Shown here one piece after another: positions 1 to 13,315 of a stretch of 64,000 nt of DNA. Position 1 is the stretch's first letter. Every line of letters begins with the position of its first letter. The notes under the pieces are model-generated. The model was not told where the DNA came from. It did no database searches and was given only the letters and a program-made list of their open reading frames with translations. The DNA is from Sphagnum compactum (Eukaryota > Bryophyta > Sphagnopsida > Sphagnales): the NCBI GenBank assembly GCA_965153455.1, contig OZ234499.1, forward strand, positions 3,889,577 to 3,953,576, written 5' to 3'. The translations under genes and the position numbers were made by a program.

Positions 1-2131
1 TCCTAAGTTTTTGGTTGGCTTTTAGGTCAAAGGTCTTTCACGACATTTCTTCCCAACCTCATTTCTTTAAGGGGACATGGACCCCATTGTAGTCCTTGCA
101 TCTACCCCCAACAATAGTTTTTAAGGAGTTGGGCACTTGTCAACTCATCTTTCACAGTAGCTTCATTACTCAACCAATGTCTTTCCTTTTTGAGGCTTTG
201 GTTCACGTGAACACTATACCTTTTCCTACTCTGAGCATGTGCAAGTTTCTCCTCTTTCAAACAACTCATGGATAAGCAATTTGAAAACATTTTCAAGACT
301 CCATTTTTACACGGTTACGCAATCAGACTTCCAATATTCTTCCCATTGAGACATCTAATGTTCATTGAATGTGCACCTTTCGTGTGGAGGTCTAGCTGTT
401 GAAAAATGGCTTACCAAGTTGACCTATCTCCCCCATGTTCTATTCATGTTCCACAGTCTTTTCCACTAACTTTTTGGATCCAATTAGAGCTCCACGTTCT
501 TCTATTATCCATTTGTCTATTACACATAACCTCTTATTCATGTTTTGATTGTTTGAAGGTTGTAATTGTTTTGTAGGCAGCTTCCTCTTATGCTCTTCTC
601 ATCAAATCAAGAGTATTCACAAGAAACTTTGTTGACTTTACTTGTTTAGGATTGTTGCAAGAAGCTATAGCTTTTTATTGAGATTCATGTCAGAAGAATG
701 AATGGGTGGACAAGCAGGCATGTGAATGCTCAGACTCAAGTTTAGAAGGTTTACTGTTACATTTGGAGGCTGTTGATGTGCAATGAATTGTTATATGCAT
801 TGGACTCATTATTGAGGAATACCAATGTGAAGAACATCAAAACTCTTCACAATTGTACAACAGTGCTTCCATTTCACTGTTCCATGTCTGCATGAAATCT
901 ATCCAACATTTGTTACTGTGTATTCAAATGGTACCAACCTCAAAACAATATTCTATGTCAGAATTGCAACCCTATATTGTACAATTAGATGCCCTTAAAA
1001 GCATATCTAAAAAGCAAAGGTTACATATCACTATAGTTATTGGGGGGCTTGTTACAATTTCAAAAACACTTGATTTCAACAAAGAAATAGATGAATGTGT
1101 ATAGTTCCAATGAGCAAATAAAACTATCACACCAGCAAAACATTAGCAGTAAAGCAAACAAGAACACAAGTTATGAAATGGTCCAATTTCAAAAATGAAT
1201 GTCGTATTTGAAACATGTCAAACTCACAAAAATTACACCCATCATGTGTACTCTTTATGCTTGCCCAAACACCCTTCTGTCAACACAACGGCCATTCCAG
1301 ACACACACCTAAATCCTTAAACCTCGCTAAATCCCCTTACCCCTTTCCAAGCACCAAGATCCCATCCTCTTACCAACCATGGACAAAATGCAAGGCAAAG
1401 AATCTAGATGTTCACATATGAGATACACTTCATGACATCATATGCGCTACACTTTGTCGTATGCACCACAACTCGAAGCTTGAAGTGAAGAGCCATTCAT
1501 ACTCTCATGGTCATTCTTCTTCTACTGACCTTCAGTTCTGCAGAGCTCCTTTTATTTGTGTCACTAATTGGAAGAGGTGGAAAGCAGAGGTGCTTACCAG
1601 GGTCTGATTTGAGCCACAAGGGAGTTGGGGCATAATAAACATCCTTCCACAAGACTCTTGACAAACTTGTAAGCAGTCAAGGCCACCTGCTTGTCAAAAG
1701 CTCATAGCACAGAGTCAAGTTCCAATTCAAGCAAGAGGTTGATGAGTAGTATTTCCCAGTTGGAGGGTAAACTACTACTCTGTAGTACAAAAAAAATGAG
1801 GCTTTTAACAGCAAAACCAGGTTGGTTTCCAAGCAATAGTTCTGTCATCAAAGCAGATCCTACTAACTCATTTTGCACTTCATTTAAGCCTGATTGATTC
1901 AAAGCTAACATCTGAACTAATCCTGGAAGGTTCTACAGTGCCGTGGAACTCTGTAGTGCAACCAATGCATAGTCCACTTAGAGGAAACACCCCAAATTTT
2001 GAAGGCACCTTTTCTTCATCAACATGTCAGTAGCTCTGGGCAAGGAAAGCATCTCTTCATGCCTACCATGCCCAATACACATCTTGGAAACAACATTAAC
2101 TATTATGCACAATCTCTTACAACAGCTCCAA
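1..2131. other. Left-edge stretch with no recognisable gene
   Basis: I found no reading frame here with a recognisable domain on either strand. All open frames are under 90 codons. The right end lies downstream of the stop codon of the TBC gene on the minus strand and should include its 3' untranslated region. The rest is unassigned intergenic DNA of ordinary AT-rich composition. Confidence 0.5.
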
Positions 2132-5100
2132 TTAAGAGATCAGTTTTTCTCTCCCATTTACCATCTCAGTTTGGGGCCATAGAGAATCTTTAATCATGAC
2201 ACTGAGAGTTTGATTAGCTGTTGACTTTGAATGACCGTTGATTTGTTCAAGGCCCTTTGGAGAGGATGAGGGAACAGGAGAAAGGAGCTCTCCACACGGC
2301 AACTCGTCCATTGGATTGTCTTTCCTTTCAATATTCAACTGCTTTCACACACACAGTATTAGGCCATCCCTCCACACCAACATCAAATTCCCCTAACTTC
2401 AGAGCATTCCAACCAAGTAAGGAGGGGTAGAAAGTATCAGAATATATACCTTGCTTTTCTCTCTCCAACTCAATGAAAAAGGCCGTCCAAAGAAGCTCTG
2501 TCTACATGCACCAGCACTTGAATCATCTGACACGTTGCTTGGAACTTCTCCTGCACCCTCCACCTTACCTGGGGCACTTCTTCTCACCCATCCTGCATTT
2601 AAATCTTGTCTGTGCACCAACATCATTACACATGATTAAACTCAGAGAGGCTACAGTACCTCTCCAGAAGTACAAAGGCCCCTCAAACCAGATTTAACAT
2701 CCATCTTTTCTGCTAGCAGCAACAAACTGCAATTGTCCTTTTAAAGGGAGGAAAGAGAAGTACTTCGAGGAAGGGGAACTGTGGGACCGAGCAATGCTCT
2801 TGGTCATGTTCCCTTTGAGAGGATCTAAACCATGCCTGGCAGAATGAGTGTTGCCAACACCTGACTCAGAGTTTAGTGTGGCCTCCAGCATGCTTTCTGC
2901 CATTACTGCTCTCTTCTCCATGGCTGCAAGTTCCTGTGTTGCCTTCTCGGCCATCACCTGCACTATCCCCAAAAGTTTCCTTTTTCAGTTTTACTATGTT
3001 GGAGGAACCCCAGAGAAGTATGTGGTACTGTTGACCAATTCAGTAAATTCTCCAACTGTGCAGCACATTCCATCATAAATTTTAGTAAAGCACTGTATCA
3101 AATCTACACACACTTGCATGGATATGGTGATGTAGTTACACAAACATCCGCACAATGAGGTGGCTAGTTTTCCCTAGGCTCAAAATCAAGAGCACAAGGT
3201 GACAAATGTTTCACAGAAGAATCAACAAGGGTGAGAAGAACAACCTTGGCCTCATCAGCAATACAGCGCTGCAATGAAGCATCCTGCTCTGCAAATCGGC
3301 GTGCATCATCTGCAACACGTTGCTCTTGTTCCATGCGCACCAGCACCTACTCCACCAATTGTTCCCACCCTTGTGAAAACCTCCAAATGTACTGCAAATG
3401 TTGCAAGAACACATTGCACAGCAACCCATATTGTGAAGAACAGCAGCTCACCCTACTGTGAGACACCACTGGTTGAAGCTCAATCACATTTCCATGTAAT
3501 GAGATGCCCTCACAAAAAAGTAATAGCAGAAACCCTTGGTAACTTGAGCAACCCCAACAAGAACCACCTTTAGGGTAACCTGACCTAAGAGAACCATTAA
3601 CATGGAACTTAGTGCATATAATACTGAGGGAGCAACCCCACCTGCACCATGACCTGCTCTTGCTCTTCCTTATCAGATAGAGCCTTCTGTAACGTACCCA
3701 CTTCAGCCTCCAGCCTCTCCACCTGTTCACAGAATTCCAAAACAAATCCCAAAATGTGTTGTTATGGCTACAACTGTTAAAAGTGGCTCAGAGATTTGCA
3801 ACAAGTTTCTTGGGAATTTATGAGCATTCCACATTAAGTCCAGAACTGCTAAACTGCAAAGGAACTCAACTTCTCCTCGCAGTGACCAACACCTTACAAA
3901 TCTGCAGCTTGTGCATACTTACCCTTCCCATTGAACAGTTGCAAAGTATAAGAGCTTGACATTCCACAGACCTATAGACATTCTATTGAAGTTCTCAGTC
4001 TCACACAATAGAGTGATACTCTTGCTGAATCTGGACCCTGATGGCAGGAACTATTTGTAAAAAGGTTAGGACCAAACTCCTAGGCTTACATTAATATCCT
4101 CAAAGAAATTTGTAGCAATCAATCCACCAACAGAGGGACACAAAAAGTGAGGTATTAATAAGAGCATGACATTCTAAACCTTGTCACCATGGGAAACTGA
4201 CTGAGTGAGTTGCATTCAAGCAGAAGCTTCTGGATGACCAGAATGTCATTGGTGGATGACCAAATGAGTTCAGCAATGCACACACTGTACAGAGCATCAA
4301 GGAAACATAACCTGTGCAGAGAGCAGGTGACGATTATCCTCTTTCACCATTTCCATCAAAGCTACTTCCAACTCCTCTGCCCTGCAGCAAATTCCACTTC
4401 AGTGATTTGCAATGAAACCACCAGATTCACACAATGCTTGCTTCTAACATGTCTGCTCATGCAAAACCACATGTCAAACACTACCTGACAATTGCAGCCT
4501 TCCTATCCTCCAGGGCAGAACAAAGTTCTGTTTTCAACCATACCACCTGCAAACACCACAATTAAACGAATTCCTAAGTAAGACCAGGAACTTTACAATG
4601 TGCATTGTTCTGTACAGTTCTACAACAACACTATCAGCATACACCTCTGACAGAAAGCAAAGAAAACCTCAGGGCACAATCTTGCCACATGGATGGCCTC
4701 AAGTTTCTCATACATATCTGGCCTTATGATGAGGAGAGTTTTTACATTCACTACCATGGCGACAATCTACCTTAGAGCAGAAAGCTGGGTGGAACCAGCT
4801 TTTGCCCATGCCACAACTGAGCAATAACCTGCTACTAGCCCAGTTAACAAAAAGTTGCAATCAAATCACATTAGGTGAAGAGTCAAGAATCACCACTGAC
4901 TTCACCTGTTCTTGGAGATCAACTCTTCCTGATTCTTCATCATCATTCAAGCCAAGGCCTAGGAGTGAAACATCTGAATTACTTTCTGAGGCAGGTTCAA
5001 AATGTCCCAGCTTTGCTTGCAAAGAGATCAATGGATTTCTGAATGGTAGACTCCCTCCCACTACTTGCTCAACTAAAGAGCCTGCCTTGGTTGCAACACC

Positions 5101-8100
5101 ATTTTTGCTGCGCCAAAGATGCAGCTCTAAAGACCTCTCATGAAGAGCAGAAAGCACAGAAGGCCGGTGATGATTTCGAAGTTGTTCCAGGCGATCCTCA
5201 TGAACATCATGGAAGCCCAGGCATGCTGCCAGAACTAGCTGACTGCTGTCGAATGTTGCTTCACCCATAGACTGCAGCATTGTGACTGCATCGCCAGTGT
5301 CATGTTTCTGCATCAGCACTCCCACTGAAACCACCCAGTCCCAGGTTAGATTGGTTAATCCGCATGCCACAGGCACTGAACCAAAAGGAAACAGGCTCAG
5401 ATTCCAGAGCAGTTGGTGAATACCATGGATCTCCATAAGGGCAAGCCCAGTTCTGAATAGCATGCTGCGATTTCCTTCATAAAGGAGCACATCCCACACT
5501 CTTAACACTGCAAACCCCAGCAGCTTCCCCATTGTCAAGTGCACAAAATATTCAAATACAATAGACCCCTACTTTCACTGATGTTGCAGCACAAACCACA
5601 AACAAAACAATGGACATTAGAATCTGCTTAACAACTATTGCTTAGTACATGGGTAACCAGTAACTGTTCTTTCCTGATCCAAGCAAAGTTTGCTGTCCAA
5701 AGAAGCCCGATACTCAAGATTCTTTGAGGGCAGTTAAATTCATGGTGTTTTGTATTCACATTTAAACCCTAGGATGAAAGAATTTCATAGAAAGATGACA
5801 TAATTATCAACAAAATCAGCCTGTGCAAGGATGGGCCACTATCTTTCCAGAAAGACCAGACCAGCCTGACAGAAAAATGGAAAAGGTTCGTTTTACATAC
5901 CACTCTCCCAAGGCAGAACATTTACAAAAATGGTTAAGAACCATGGGCCACTGACCCAGGCCACTTGAACTCCCAGAGAGTCCAAATGAGCAGCTGCCAT
6001 GACATTCACAAATTAGTCACTTCATACATGCTGTGAGCTACCATAGAAAACACATCAGATTTCTTCAGTGCATGAAAGGACTCACATAATCTTGGGAAAC
6101 GTTCACGCACCAACTGCTCAAAAACTAGCTGGTCCACCTGCTAGCAAAGACCCAATTTTCAGTATGCATGATAGGGGAATAACACCCCAACGGGCTGGAA
6201 ATTCCCATAAATGCAAACTACAGAAAATTCCTTAGAAAAATCTTGTCCATCATTCGTAAACTGGGACATGAAAATTGGCAGGGCATTAGATCATTGCTTC
6301 AGAGAGGAGGTTGATGCAAATGCCACAAAGTAGAATATCTCCAATCACCTTCAGACAGGTGAAGGGTATTGCAAACAAAGACCGACCTGTGCTTCCAACA
6401 TTTTCTCTGTGTAGTAACCTCCAAAGTAGTTGTCAATAATACCTGTCAAAGTCCTGGACACAACAGAAAAGCAGCTTGAAGATGTTATCTAGCAAACCTT
6501 CCAACCCATGCAAACTTTCAAGGTTGGGCACAAGCTTGACACTAACCATCCTTCAATTCTAAAACATCAACAAACCATTCATGGCTTGACAATGAGTGCA
6601 CCAACTCAAACATTCTGATCAGCTACTGGGAGATGTTGGAGACTTGTATGTCTCTTCATGATGAACTCATGCAGATATGACAGATTCAGCATACCAACTT
6701 TCTAGTTCTGTTCATGACTAAAGGTAAGTAAAAAGCCAAGTCATCACACACTTACCAGAAAGCATTTTCCTCCGGCATCAGAAGGAGCAGCAGAGCTGCA
6801 AGAAAGTTCATGGCCTGCACAATAGTGATAATAATCATTAGCCTACATGGCAAGTGCCAAGAAAACTTACAGGTGCACACTGTCTAATATAAGGCAAGTG
6901 CAAAAAATTTATGTTAGAGCTACAACAACTGCATGAAAAGACCAGGTAACTAACTGGAAGACCTGCAACCAACTGATTTCTCCCAGAATTCAAAACAGAC
7001 AAGAAGCAAATGAGAGATTTAGCACAGCTTTGCAGGGATAACACCTGACAGTATCCAACAGCTGGGTTGTGATGAGAATATGCAGTTAGAAGGCGCCTCA
7101 ATGCATTCAAACCATCCTGATCAAGTGCTGGATGCCCTGGAAATGTCCTCGGGAGATCCTGCTGGTCAAAACAGTCAAAATTTGTCACGAGGAGCTGTTC
7201 ATAGCACTGTAATATGCAACAGACTTTACAGCATCCAACACGTGGAATCGAGGGAACCTGAAGTTTCCAGTTCCACCAGATTGCATGAGGCCTACCAGCC
7301 ACAGCAGAAGTGCATACAATTCAGATTCTGCAGAGGCTTCTTCACCTTCTCTATTTGGCTACTCCATTTTTCACTTGGATTGGAGTTACTCATGGATTTC
7401 AAACAAAAACCAGAGCTGTTGCTGGCTGTGCCATTGGCCTCAACACCTGCATCTGCTTGCTGTGCAAGAAGTGCTTGGTAATGGCCATGCACCTGCTGCT
7501 CCTTTGAGCCCACAAATACCTGCCATAGCTGCACTTTGGCAAAACACCTGTCACCAAACTCTTGCTGAAATCGCCTTTGCCCACAGCAGCAAAATGCAAA
7601 CATCATTGGAGCATCATCTAAGCATCCCCAACTCCTCAATAAAAACACCCCTCTTGCTAATTGAATAAAATATGAGAGAGCTTTACCTCTCCCCTGAGTG
7701 CCATAGGAACCCCACCACTGACAAGGACCTTGAGCTCCTCTTCCCAAGGACACTTCTCCAGAACTTCACTTGAGACTTGATCAGCTCCATCTTGCACAGA
7801 ATCTGACCTTTCTACATCATAAAATTCTTCATCAGAATCATCCTCATTTCCCCCTTCTGTAGAGTTCTCACCACCTCCAATATCACTAGTCTCTCCAGCA
7901 GCTTCACTGAGGCCATAACGAATCTGAGCTTCAGAAGGTGAAAGCTTGCCCTTCCTCCGTGTCTTCAGGACCTGCTCCACGGCCCACAGGGAACTACTCC
8001 GCAGTTGGCCCCACGTGTGATCTCTACTTGCTTTTGTTTCTTCTCCGACCTCAGCTGCAGATCCTCCTTCACATGGAACAATAATGCTATCCGCACTCTC

Positions 8101-8763
8101 CACAGGCTTGCTATGTAAACCTAGAAACTGCTCCCATCGCTCAGACCTCTCCGCCTCTTCCTCCTGCACGGATGATGAACGGCACAGCGGTCCCTTATCA
8201 CAACAAAATCAAAAGAACGCGTAGCAAAACGTTGGAAAATACACCCAAAAAATGTTTGAAATCTGTTTTTGTTTTTTGCCGCTCTGGTGCGTCTGTCTGT
8301 CGACTGCCAAAACATGTCTGCATTTTTCTCTTCGATAAAACTGAACACATCCTCCTCATTCACCTACCACCGCAAGAAAGACAACACAACGTGCTTGTAG
8401 TCCAAAACTTCTTCCCTTCCCCGTCGTCCATAGGACTCCCTCAGAAGAAGCTCCTAAGTCAGTCTGTTTCACGCCTCTTCGAAGCCGATTCGACGACGAC
8501 GACGACAACGAATGACATCGACGACGACACAAATCCCGCAAGGGAATCCAAAACCATGCCATTGCAAGAAGCTGCTGCTGTTGTCCATGCGCGCTATCCG
8601 CAAAGCTCATAACTGACTAAAAATAGGAAACAACAACAGTTGGACCCAAAAAAACAAACAAACAAACAAAAAGAAAACGGACACTGAAAACACAAACCTT
8701 GTAAATACGCGCGTGCTCACGATATTGCTTCAAATGCTGAGGTCGCAGCGCGAATCCATACAT
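2132..8763 (-). CDS. TBC-domain Rab GTPase-activating protein with C-terminal coiled coil
   Basis: Predicted Rab-GAP, which speeds GTP hydrolysis by Rab proteins in membrane traffic. Exons read on the minus strand: 8763-8698, 8163-7687, 7528-7346, 7158-7045, 6814-6756, 6453-6387, 6137-6086, 5993-5901, 5507-5424, 5324-4906, 4546-4485, 4381-4312, 3722-3642, 3346-3245, about 2957-2728, about 2609-2450 and 2338-2132. Phases join cleanly up to exon 15. The border between exons 15 and 16 is uncertain; without that splice the frame would stop at 2694. The TBC domain starts in exon 2. Both catalytic fingers are present: IEKDLPR across exons 3/4 (Arg about residue 246) and VGYCQ at the end of exon 4 (Gln about 280). 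An acidic stretch containing EEFYDVERSD precedes them. Exons 11-15 encode a charged, heptad-like coiled coil, and exon 16 carries the plant-type FGRPFSLSWREKSK tail. The start is the Met of RDMYGFALRPQH, because an in-frame TAG lies about 50 bases upstream. An upstream coding exon joined at the AG before that Met is possible. The upstream region has (GAAGA)n repeats. Confidence 0.88.
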
Positions 8764-8819
8764 ATCCCTGCATTCCGCAATCCAGGAAAAACATCGCTGA
8801 AACTCCAAGGTCTACTATG

Positions 8820-9250
8820 GCAGCCAACGCTTCTGCTTCGTCTTCTTCTTCTTCTTCTTCTTCTGGCACAATCACAAACAGCAGCAACAACAACAACAAC
8901 AACAATAACAATAATAAGAGTAATAATGCCTCTCAACACGCACCGGTTCTCTTGCGGCCTGGGAGCTGCTGCTGCTGCTCCTCCTCCCCAAGCTCCTCCC
9001 ACTACTGTCTTCTCCTTACTAGCGCGCATCGTGTCCAGCCGAGAAAGCTCAACAGCGCCATGGCTGCTGCTGCTGCTCCTGCTGCCCGACATCCATCGCC
9101 ATCGCCGCTGTCCGTCGTCTTCGCTTGGGCATTTCCCTCCCTCTCTCCGACGGAACGGCTGCACTGCGCAGACAAGGAGACAGAAGAGTTCTCTTCTGTG
9201 GCCTTCTCTTCTCTTCTCTTCTCTTCTCTTCTCTTCTCTTCTCTTCTCTT
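8820..9250. repeat. Microsatellite-rich upstream region of the TBC gene
   Basis: On the + strand this holds a TTC run (about 8838-8862), an AAC run (about 8886-8910), GCT runs near 8967 and 9062, and a TTCTC pentanucleotide array (about 9203-9250). Read on the minus strand it is GAAGA-rich and probably forms the 5' untranslated region or promoter of the TBC gene. The long frames that cross it on both strands are repeat translations and not likely genes. Confidence 0.7.
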
Positions 9251-9500
9251 TCCCTGTGTTCCCTGTTCACATAAAAGTAGCTTTTACTAAATTGGACATT
9301 TTGAATTCAATCTTACATCCATTAATTCATCCATTTACTCTTTCCTCCTTCTTCATCCAATAATAGCCTAGCTGCTGCTGCTACTGCTCACTGGATTTTT
9401 TTCGGCGAAAATTCGCCATTTTCCGAAAAAGGTTTGGAAAATGAATCTTTTGCCACAAATTCATCACAATAGCCAACACCATGAGAGGGGTGCGTGAGAT

Positions 9501-9600
9501 TTTTTTATTTTCATATGTTGAATATCGCCAAAATTTGGCTAAATACACTTATGGACGATCACCACTTACGCAAAGTCACAAAATTGGAGAAAAAATAAAA
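9501..9600. repeat. Dispersed repeat, copy 1
   Basis: About 100 bases similar to 12677-12780. Shared landmarks in order are an ATTTTCATAT-like start, AATTTGGCTAAAT, ACTTATGGA, and an ACAAAATTGGA-like end followed by an A-rich tail. The A-rich end of both copies suggests a retroposed or transposon-derived element, but no coding capacity is visible. Confidence 0.5.
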
Positions 9601-10008
9601 ATAAAACAAATAAACATTAGCCTTAGCTAAGTTTGTAGCCATTATTTCGTGTTTCAATTTGTTACATTAGCCGTTAGGCTCGTAAATGCAGCTCACCTTT
9701 TGATCAACTACCGAACTAGTGAATTTTAATTTTTTTTGTGAAATTTTTTGTTTTTCTAGTGTAAAGTCAACTAATTTTGCTAATAAGTTTTTCAGAAAAA
9801 AATTTACCAAAAAAATTACCCAATATCATCCTCTATCTAGCCTTTCTTTTCTTTTCTTTTTTAAATATAAAATAATTCTCTTTTTTTTCTTTTTTTTGGC
9901 AGAATGCATAAAAAGACCACATTAGTTCACAATAATTCATTTATTGGAAAGGAAGGGGGCCCATGAGATCTTTTAGTTGTGAAAGAAAAAGAGGAAAGGC
10001 CCTACAAA

Positions 10009-10036
<28 letters not shown>
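10009..10036. repeat. 28-base C homopolymer
   Basis: An uninterrupted run of 28 C residues, far longer than expected in DNA of this composition. It could form an i-motif, or G-quadruplex on the other strand, or could reflect a sequencing or assembly artefact. Confidence 0.9.
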
Positions 10037-10040
<4 letters not shown>

Positions 10041-10141
10041 ATTAGGGCTTTGAGCATATTCCATAAAATGATGAAACAAAGGGACAAAATTTCCTAGAAA
10101 CTAGTAGGCATTAGGCTAACAAAGGATATGGACACGAAACA

Positions 10142-10176
10142 TAGGGGTCCTACCTGATGTAGCGGTAGGACCCCTA
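10142..10176. repeat. Perfect 13-bp hairpin
   Basis: The arms TAGGGGTCCTACC (10142-10154) and GGTAGGACCCCTA (10164-10176) are exact reverse complements around a 9-base loop. The GC-rich stem stands out from its AT-rich surroundings and is followed by a C- and T-rich stretch. No gene end is recognised nearby, so a terminator role is not claimed. Confidence 0.8.
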
Positions 10177-12676
10177 CCCCCCCTCCTTTTTCCCTTTCCT
10201 CAACCCCCTAGACTTCCTAGTTACATTCATGTGGGGACACCAAAAGGTTCAAAAGCTCAAGTTCAAGTTCTTTTGTCCTCCCATGGTTGCCCCCATTGTT
10301 TTTTTTATTGAGGTGAATTTTGCAAGAAAAAAAAAAAGGCCTATTGGTATGAACAAAGGATGTTTTTTTAAATGTCTTAAATTAGCCTATTTTTTTATTT
10401 TTTAAGTCACAAGATTTCTATTTTGAGCTCTAGTAAATAGCCAAATTATAGAAGGATTTTTGAAAAGGAAAAAAAAACCAACTACGACTAGGTCTTGTTA
10501 TTAATGATTGCCATTCCATCAACATTAAGAATTTTATAGAAAAATTAACATTGGATTGCCCTAGGGTTTATGTGCCCTTAGACTTGTACCCGTACTCCTT
10601 GATTTAAAAGTTTATGTGGGAATGTGGTGTGTTTTAGATTATCTTGGTTTTAAGTTCTTGAACTTTTAAGGTATGTGGTTCAAACCTAATTCTTAATTTT
10701 ATAAAAAAATTAACACAATTTTTTTAAAATTAACTTTGACATAATGAAAAATAATTTAATTTATGCCAAAGTCGTTCAAATATTGTGGTATTCATGTTTA
10801 TCATCTTGTTACATTGGTGCATACAACCTTTGGCCCCTTTTAATTTGTGTACATCATGTTAATGTTTAAGGAAAAACCCAAGCTTGGGCAAAAATAAACA
10901 AAGGCACCACACGTTGATTGTTGTGAAGCTTGTTGGCACTCCTATCAAGCAAAAATTCAACCACTAAGCTTGAAAAGATCAATTACATGTCTAATGCATT
11001 CAATTGCTTGAAAAGATCAAATGTCATGAAAGTGTGATCAGCTCTTAAAGAAGATGAATTAGATCTAAAATGCACTTATCGCTTTGTGATAAAAGATTTT
11101 TTGAAGCATCATTCAGGAAATGCATTTTGCTATGAACGAGCGCCCACCATGTTGTTTTGTAGAGTAAGCATGTTTTGTTGTTTGTGATGAGCTTCTCTCT
11201 AAACTTACAATTTGCTAAGTGTGGATTAGGTTTTTTTTCCACACACAATTGTCGAACATCAACTTTTGTTTTTCAATTTGAAGGTTGAATGTGTGACTTA
11301 ACCAAAACCCAAACCCTTGAATCCAAACCTTTCCAAGTTTCTTTAGGTTTCCCACCAACGTTTCACCTCTTACTTTCCCTAACCCAAAAAACTTCAACCA
11401 CAAGTGCACACAACAAACAAGAGCTTGCACAACTTGACCACACAAGAAAAACATAAACAACAAAAACTCACACAAGTTGAATGCATGATAAAAGACTTGC
11501 ATGGCACAATATACAAGAATTCACACGCACCTTCAACATTGTGTGATTGTTGTGCAAGACAAAAACATCAAATATTAGATGAAATTTAATTTGTTACAAG
11601 TTTAAAAAGAAAACATGTTTCATTGTGCATTATTTTTTTTTGGCATAGACTTGTCATGTGTTTGCATTAGCATTGTCAATTTTACCCTAGCTCAAAATTC
11701 TACTCTTGTATTTATTTTGACTATATGGATAACTTTATTGTCAAGTTGCTATTTTGATTCATGATTTTCGTTTTTTTTTTCCCCACATTTAACATGGTAT
11801 TGAAATTATTTTTCATGTGCACCAAGAACTTCATAAATGACTTTCTTTAGTCTTTCCAAACATTTGAAAGAAAACTAGTAATTTAAAATGAAAAATCTAT
11901 ATAAACTTTAACTAATTATAATGTGAACATCCATTAAATTCAATCATGATTGTCAAGTAGTTTAAGTTATAACTTTTCAACTTTACATTCAACTTATCAT
12001 AAATTTAACAATGGGTTTTCTAGTCTCATATTTAGACTTACATGTACATGTTTTTAATATATTTTCTTATGTTTAACCCAAAAACATTTTTTTTGTTTGC
12101 ATGTTAGATGGACATTTTTTTTTGTCTACATGCTTGTATTCAAAGTTACATGCATTTTTTAATACTTATTCAAATTTACATTAAACATGTGGTTTTTTTA
12201 TATCATTGCAATAAAGTTTTAAAGCATGTTCATATTAATCTTTAAAAACAATTAAACGATCTTCAAATGAAAAACCCTTAATAAATTTTTTTTATGGTAA
12301 TATTTCATCTCAATTTCACTTGATTTGCCCAAAATCATGAATGCTTATAACCTTAATGACAATTTAACTTTGAAATATCTTTGATTTTCTGATACAACCT
12401 TCAACATTGAAATTGGTATAACACACCATGTTTTCATTGTGGATAACTTTGCAAATTTATCATTAATGAATATGTTGGTGCATATGTAATTCTTTCATTT
12501 GTTTGCAAACCTTCATTATTTAATATCATGAAGTGTATTAAATTGTCAATTCTTGGTAAAACCTTTTTTTACCATGGTAGAACATGTAAATGCATCCTTT
12601 TCTTTTAAAACCCAAAAGATGCACTAGATTTCTATGCATGGTTCAATGAATTAGACAAAAATAGATAAGGATATTT

Positions 12677-12780
12677 ACATCTTTTTCTTTCATATTTTGT
12701 TAATAGCCAAATTTGGCTAAATTAACTTATGGATTATCAACACCTCAATTACATCAAAAAATTGGAAAAAAAGAAAAAAG
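12677..12780. repeat. Dispersed repeat, copy 2
   Basis: Partner of 9501-9600, about 3.2 kb away in the same orientation. It shares the AATTTGGCTAAAT core and the A-rich end. A weaker third relative may lie near 51645-51700. Confidence 0.5.
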
Positions 12781-13315
12781 ATTAATACACAATGCTCGAC
12801 ATACAAACATAAAAATGTGTGGTAATAACCTTCATTAATGAATATGTAAAGTTTGCAATACTTTTATCTGAGTATATACACATTATCTAAATCTATTGGA
12901 TATGATACATCCATGATTAGCAACCAAAATTCAAAATTATACTCACTCATTTCAAACATGTTTACGGTGACAATTAAATAAGTGAAATACAAGTACGTGG
13001 TTCCTAATTGGGTAGAGACAAGTAAAGAGGTTAGGAGTTAAGTATTGGCAAATGGGTGGTCAATAGCTAGGTAGATGTATGTAAATGCTTAATTCATAGG
13101 TAAGGAAGGGGGCAAATGGGTGGTTAGAGTAAGCAACAAACATCATCATCCTTTGATTGTTGTTGTTGGAAGTGCATCAAAAGATGTCATCAAAATACTA
13201 GAGGTGATGGTTAAGTGTGTAAAAACCCCTAAGCCATAGCAAGAAGGTCACAAAATTCAAAACTTGTTAGTAGTCATAGATGAAAGCACTACCGTCAACT
13301 TATTGATTGGATTTG

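Larger units (their letters stand above)
9251..13315. other. AT-rich intergenic region
   Basis: About 4 kb with no supportable gene. It contains one copy of a dispersed repeat at 9501-9600 and a second at 12677-12780, a C run at 10009-10036, and a hairpin at 10142-10176. Short open frames on both strands lack conserved motifs. Confidence 0.6.

Noticed and set aside
8172-8612. 146-codon + strand frame with a Thr/Asp-rich end
   Set aside because: It lies antisense across the first intron and an exon edge of the TBC gene, has no recognised domain, and its low-complexity tail is a GAC/ACG repeat.
8713-9363. 216-codon + frame and overlapping frames on both strands
   Set aside because: They are translations of TTC, AAC, GCT and TTCTC repeats upstream of the TBC gene.
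9719-9925. 68-codon Phe/Lys-rich frame
   Set aside because: It is a translation of T- and A-rich DNA with no conserved pattern.
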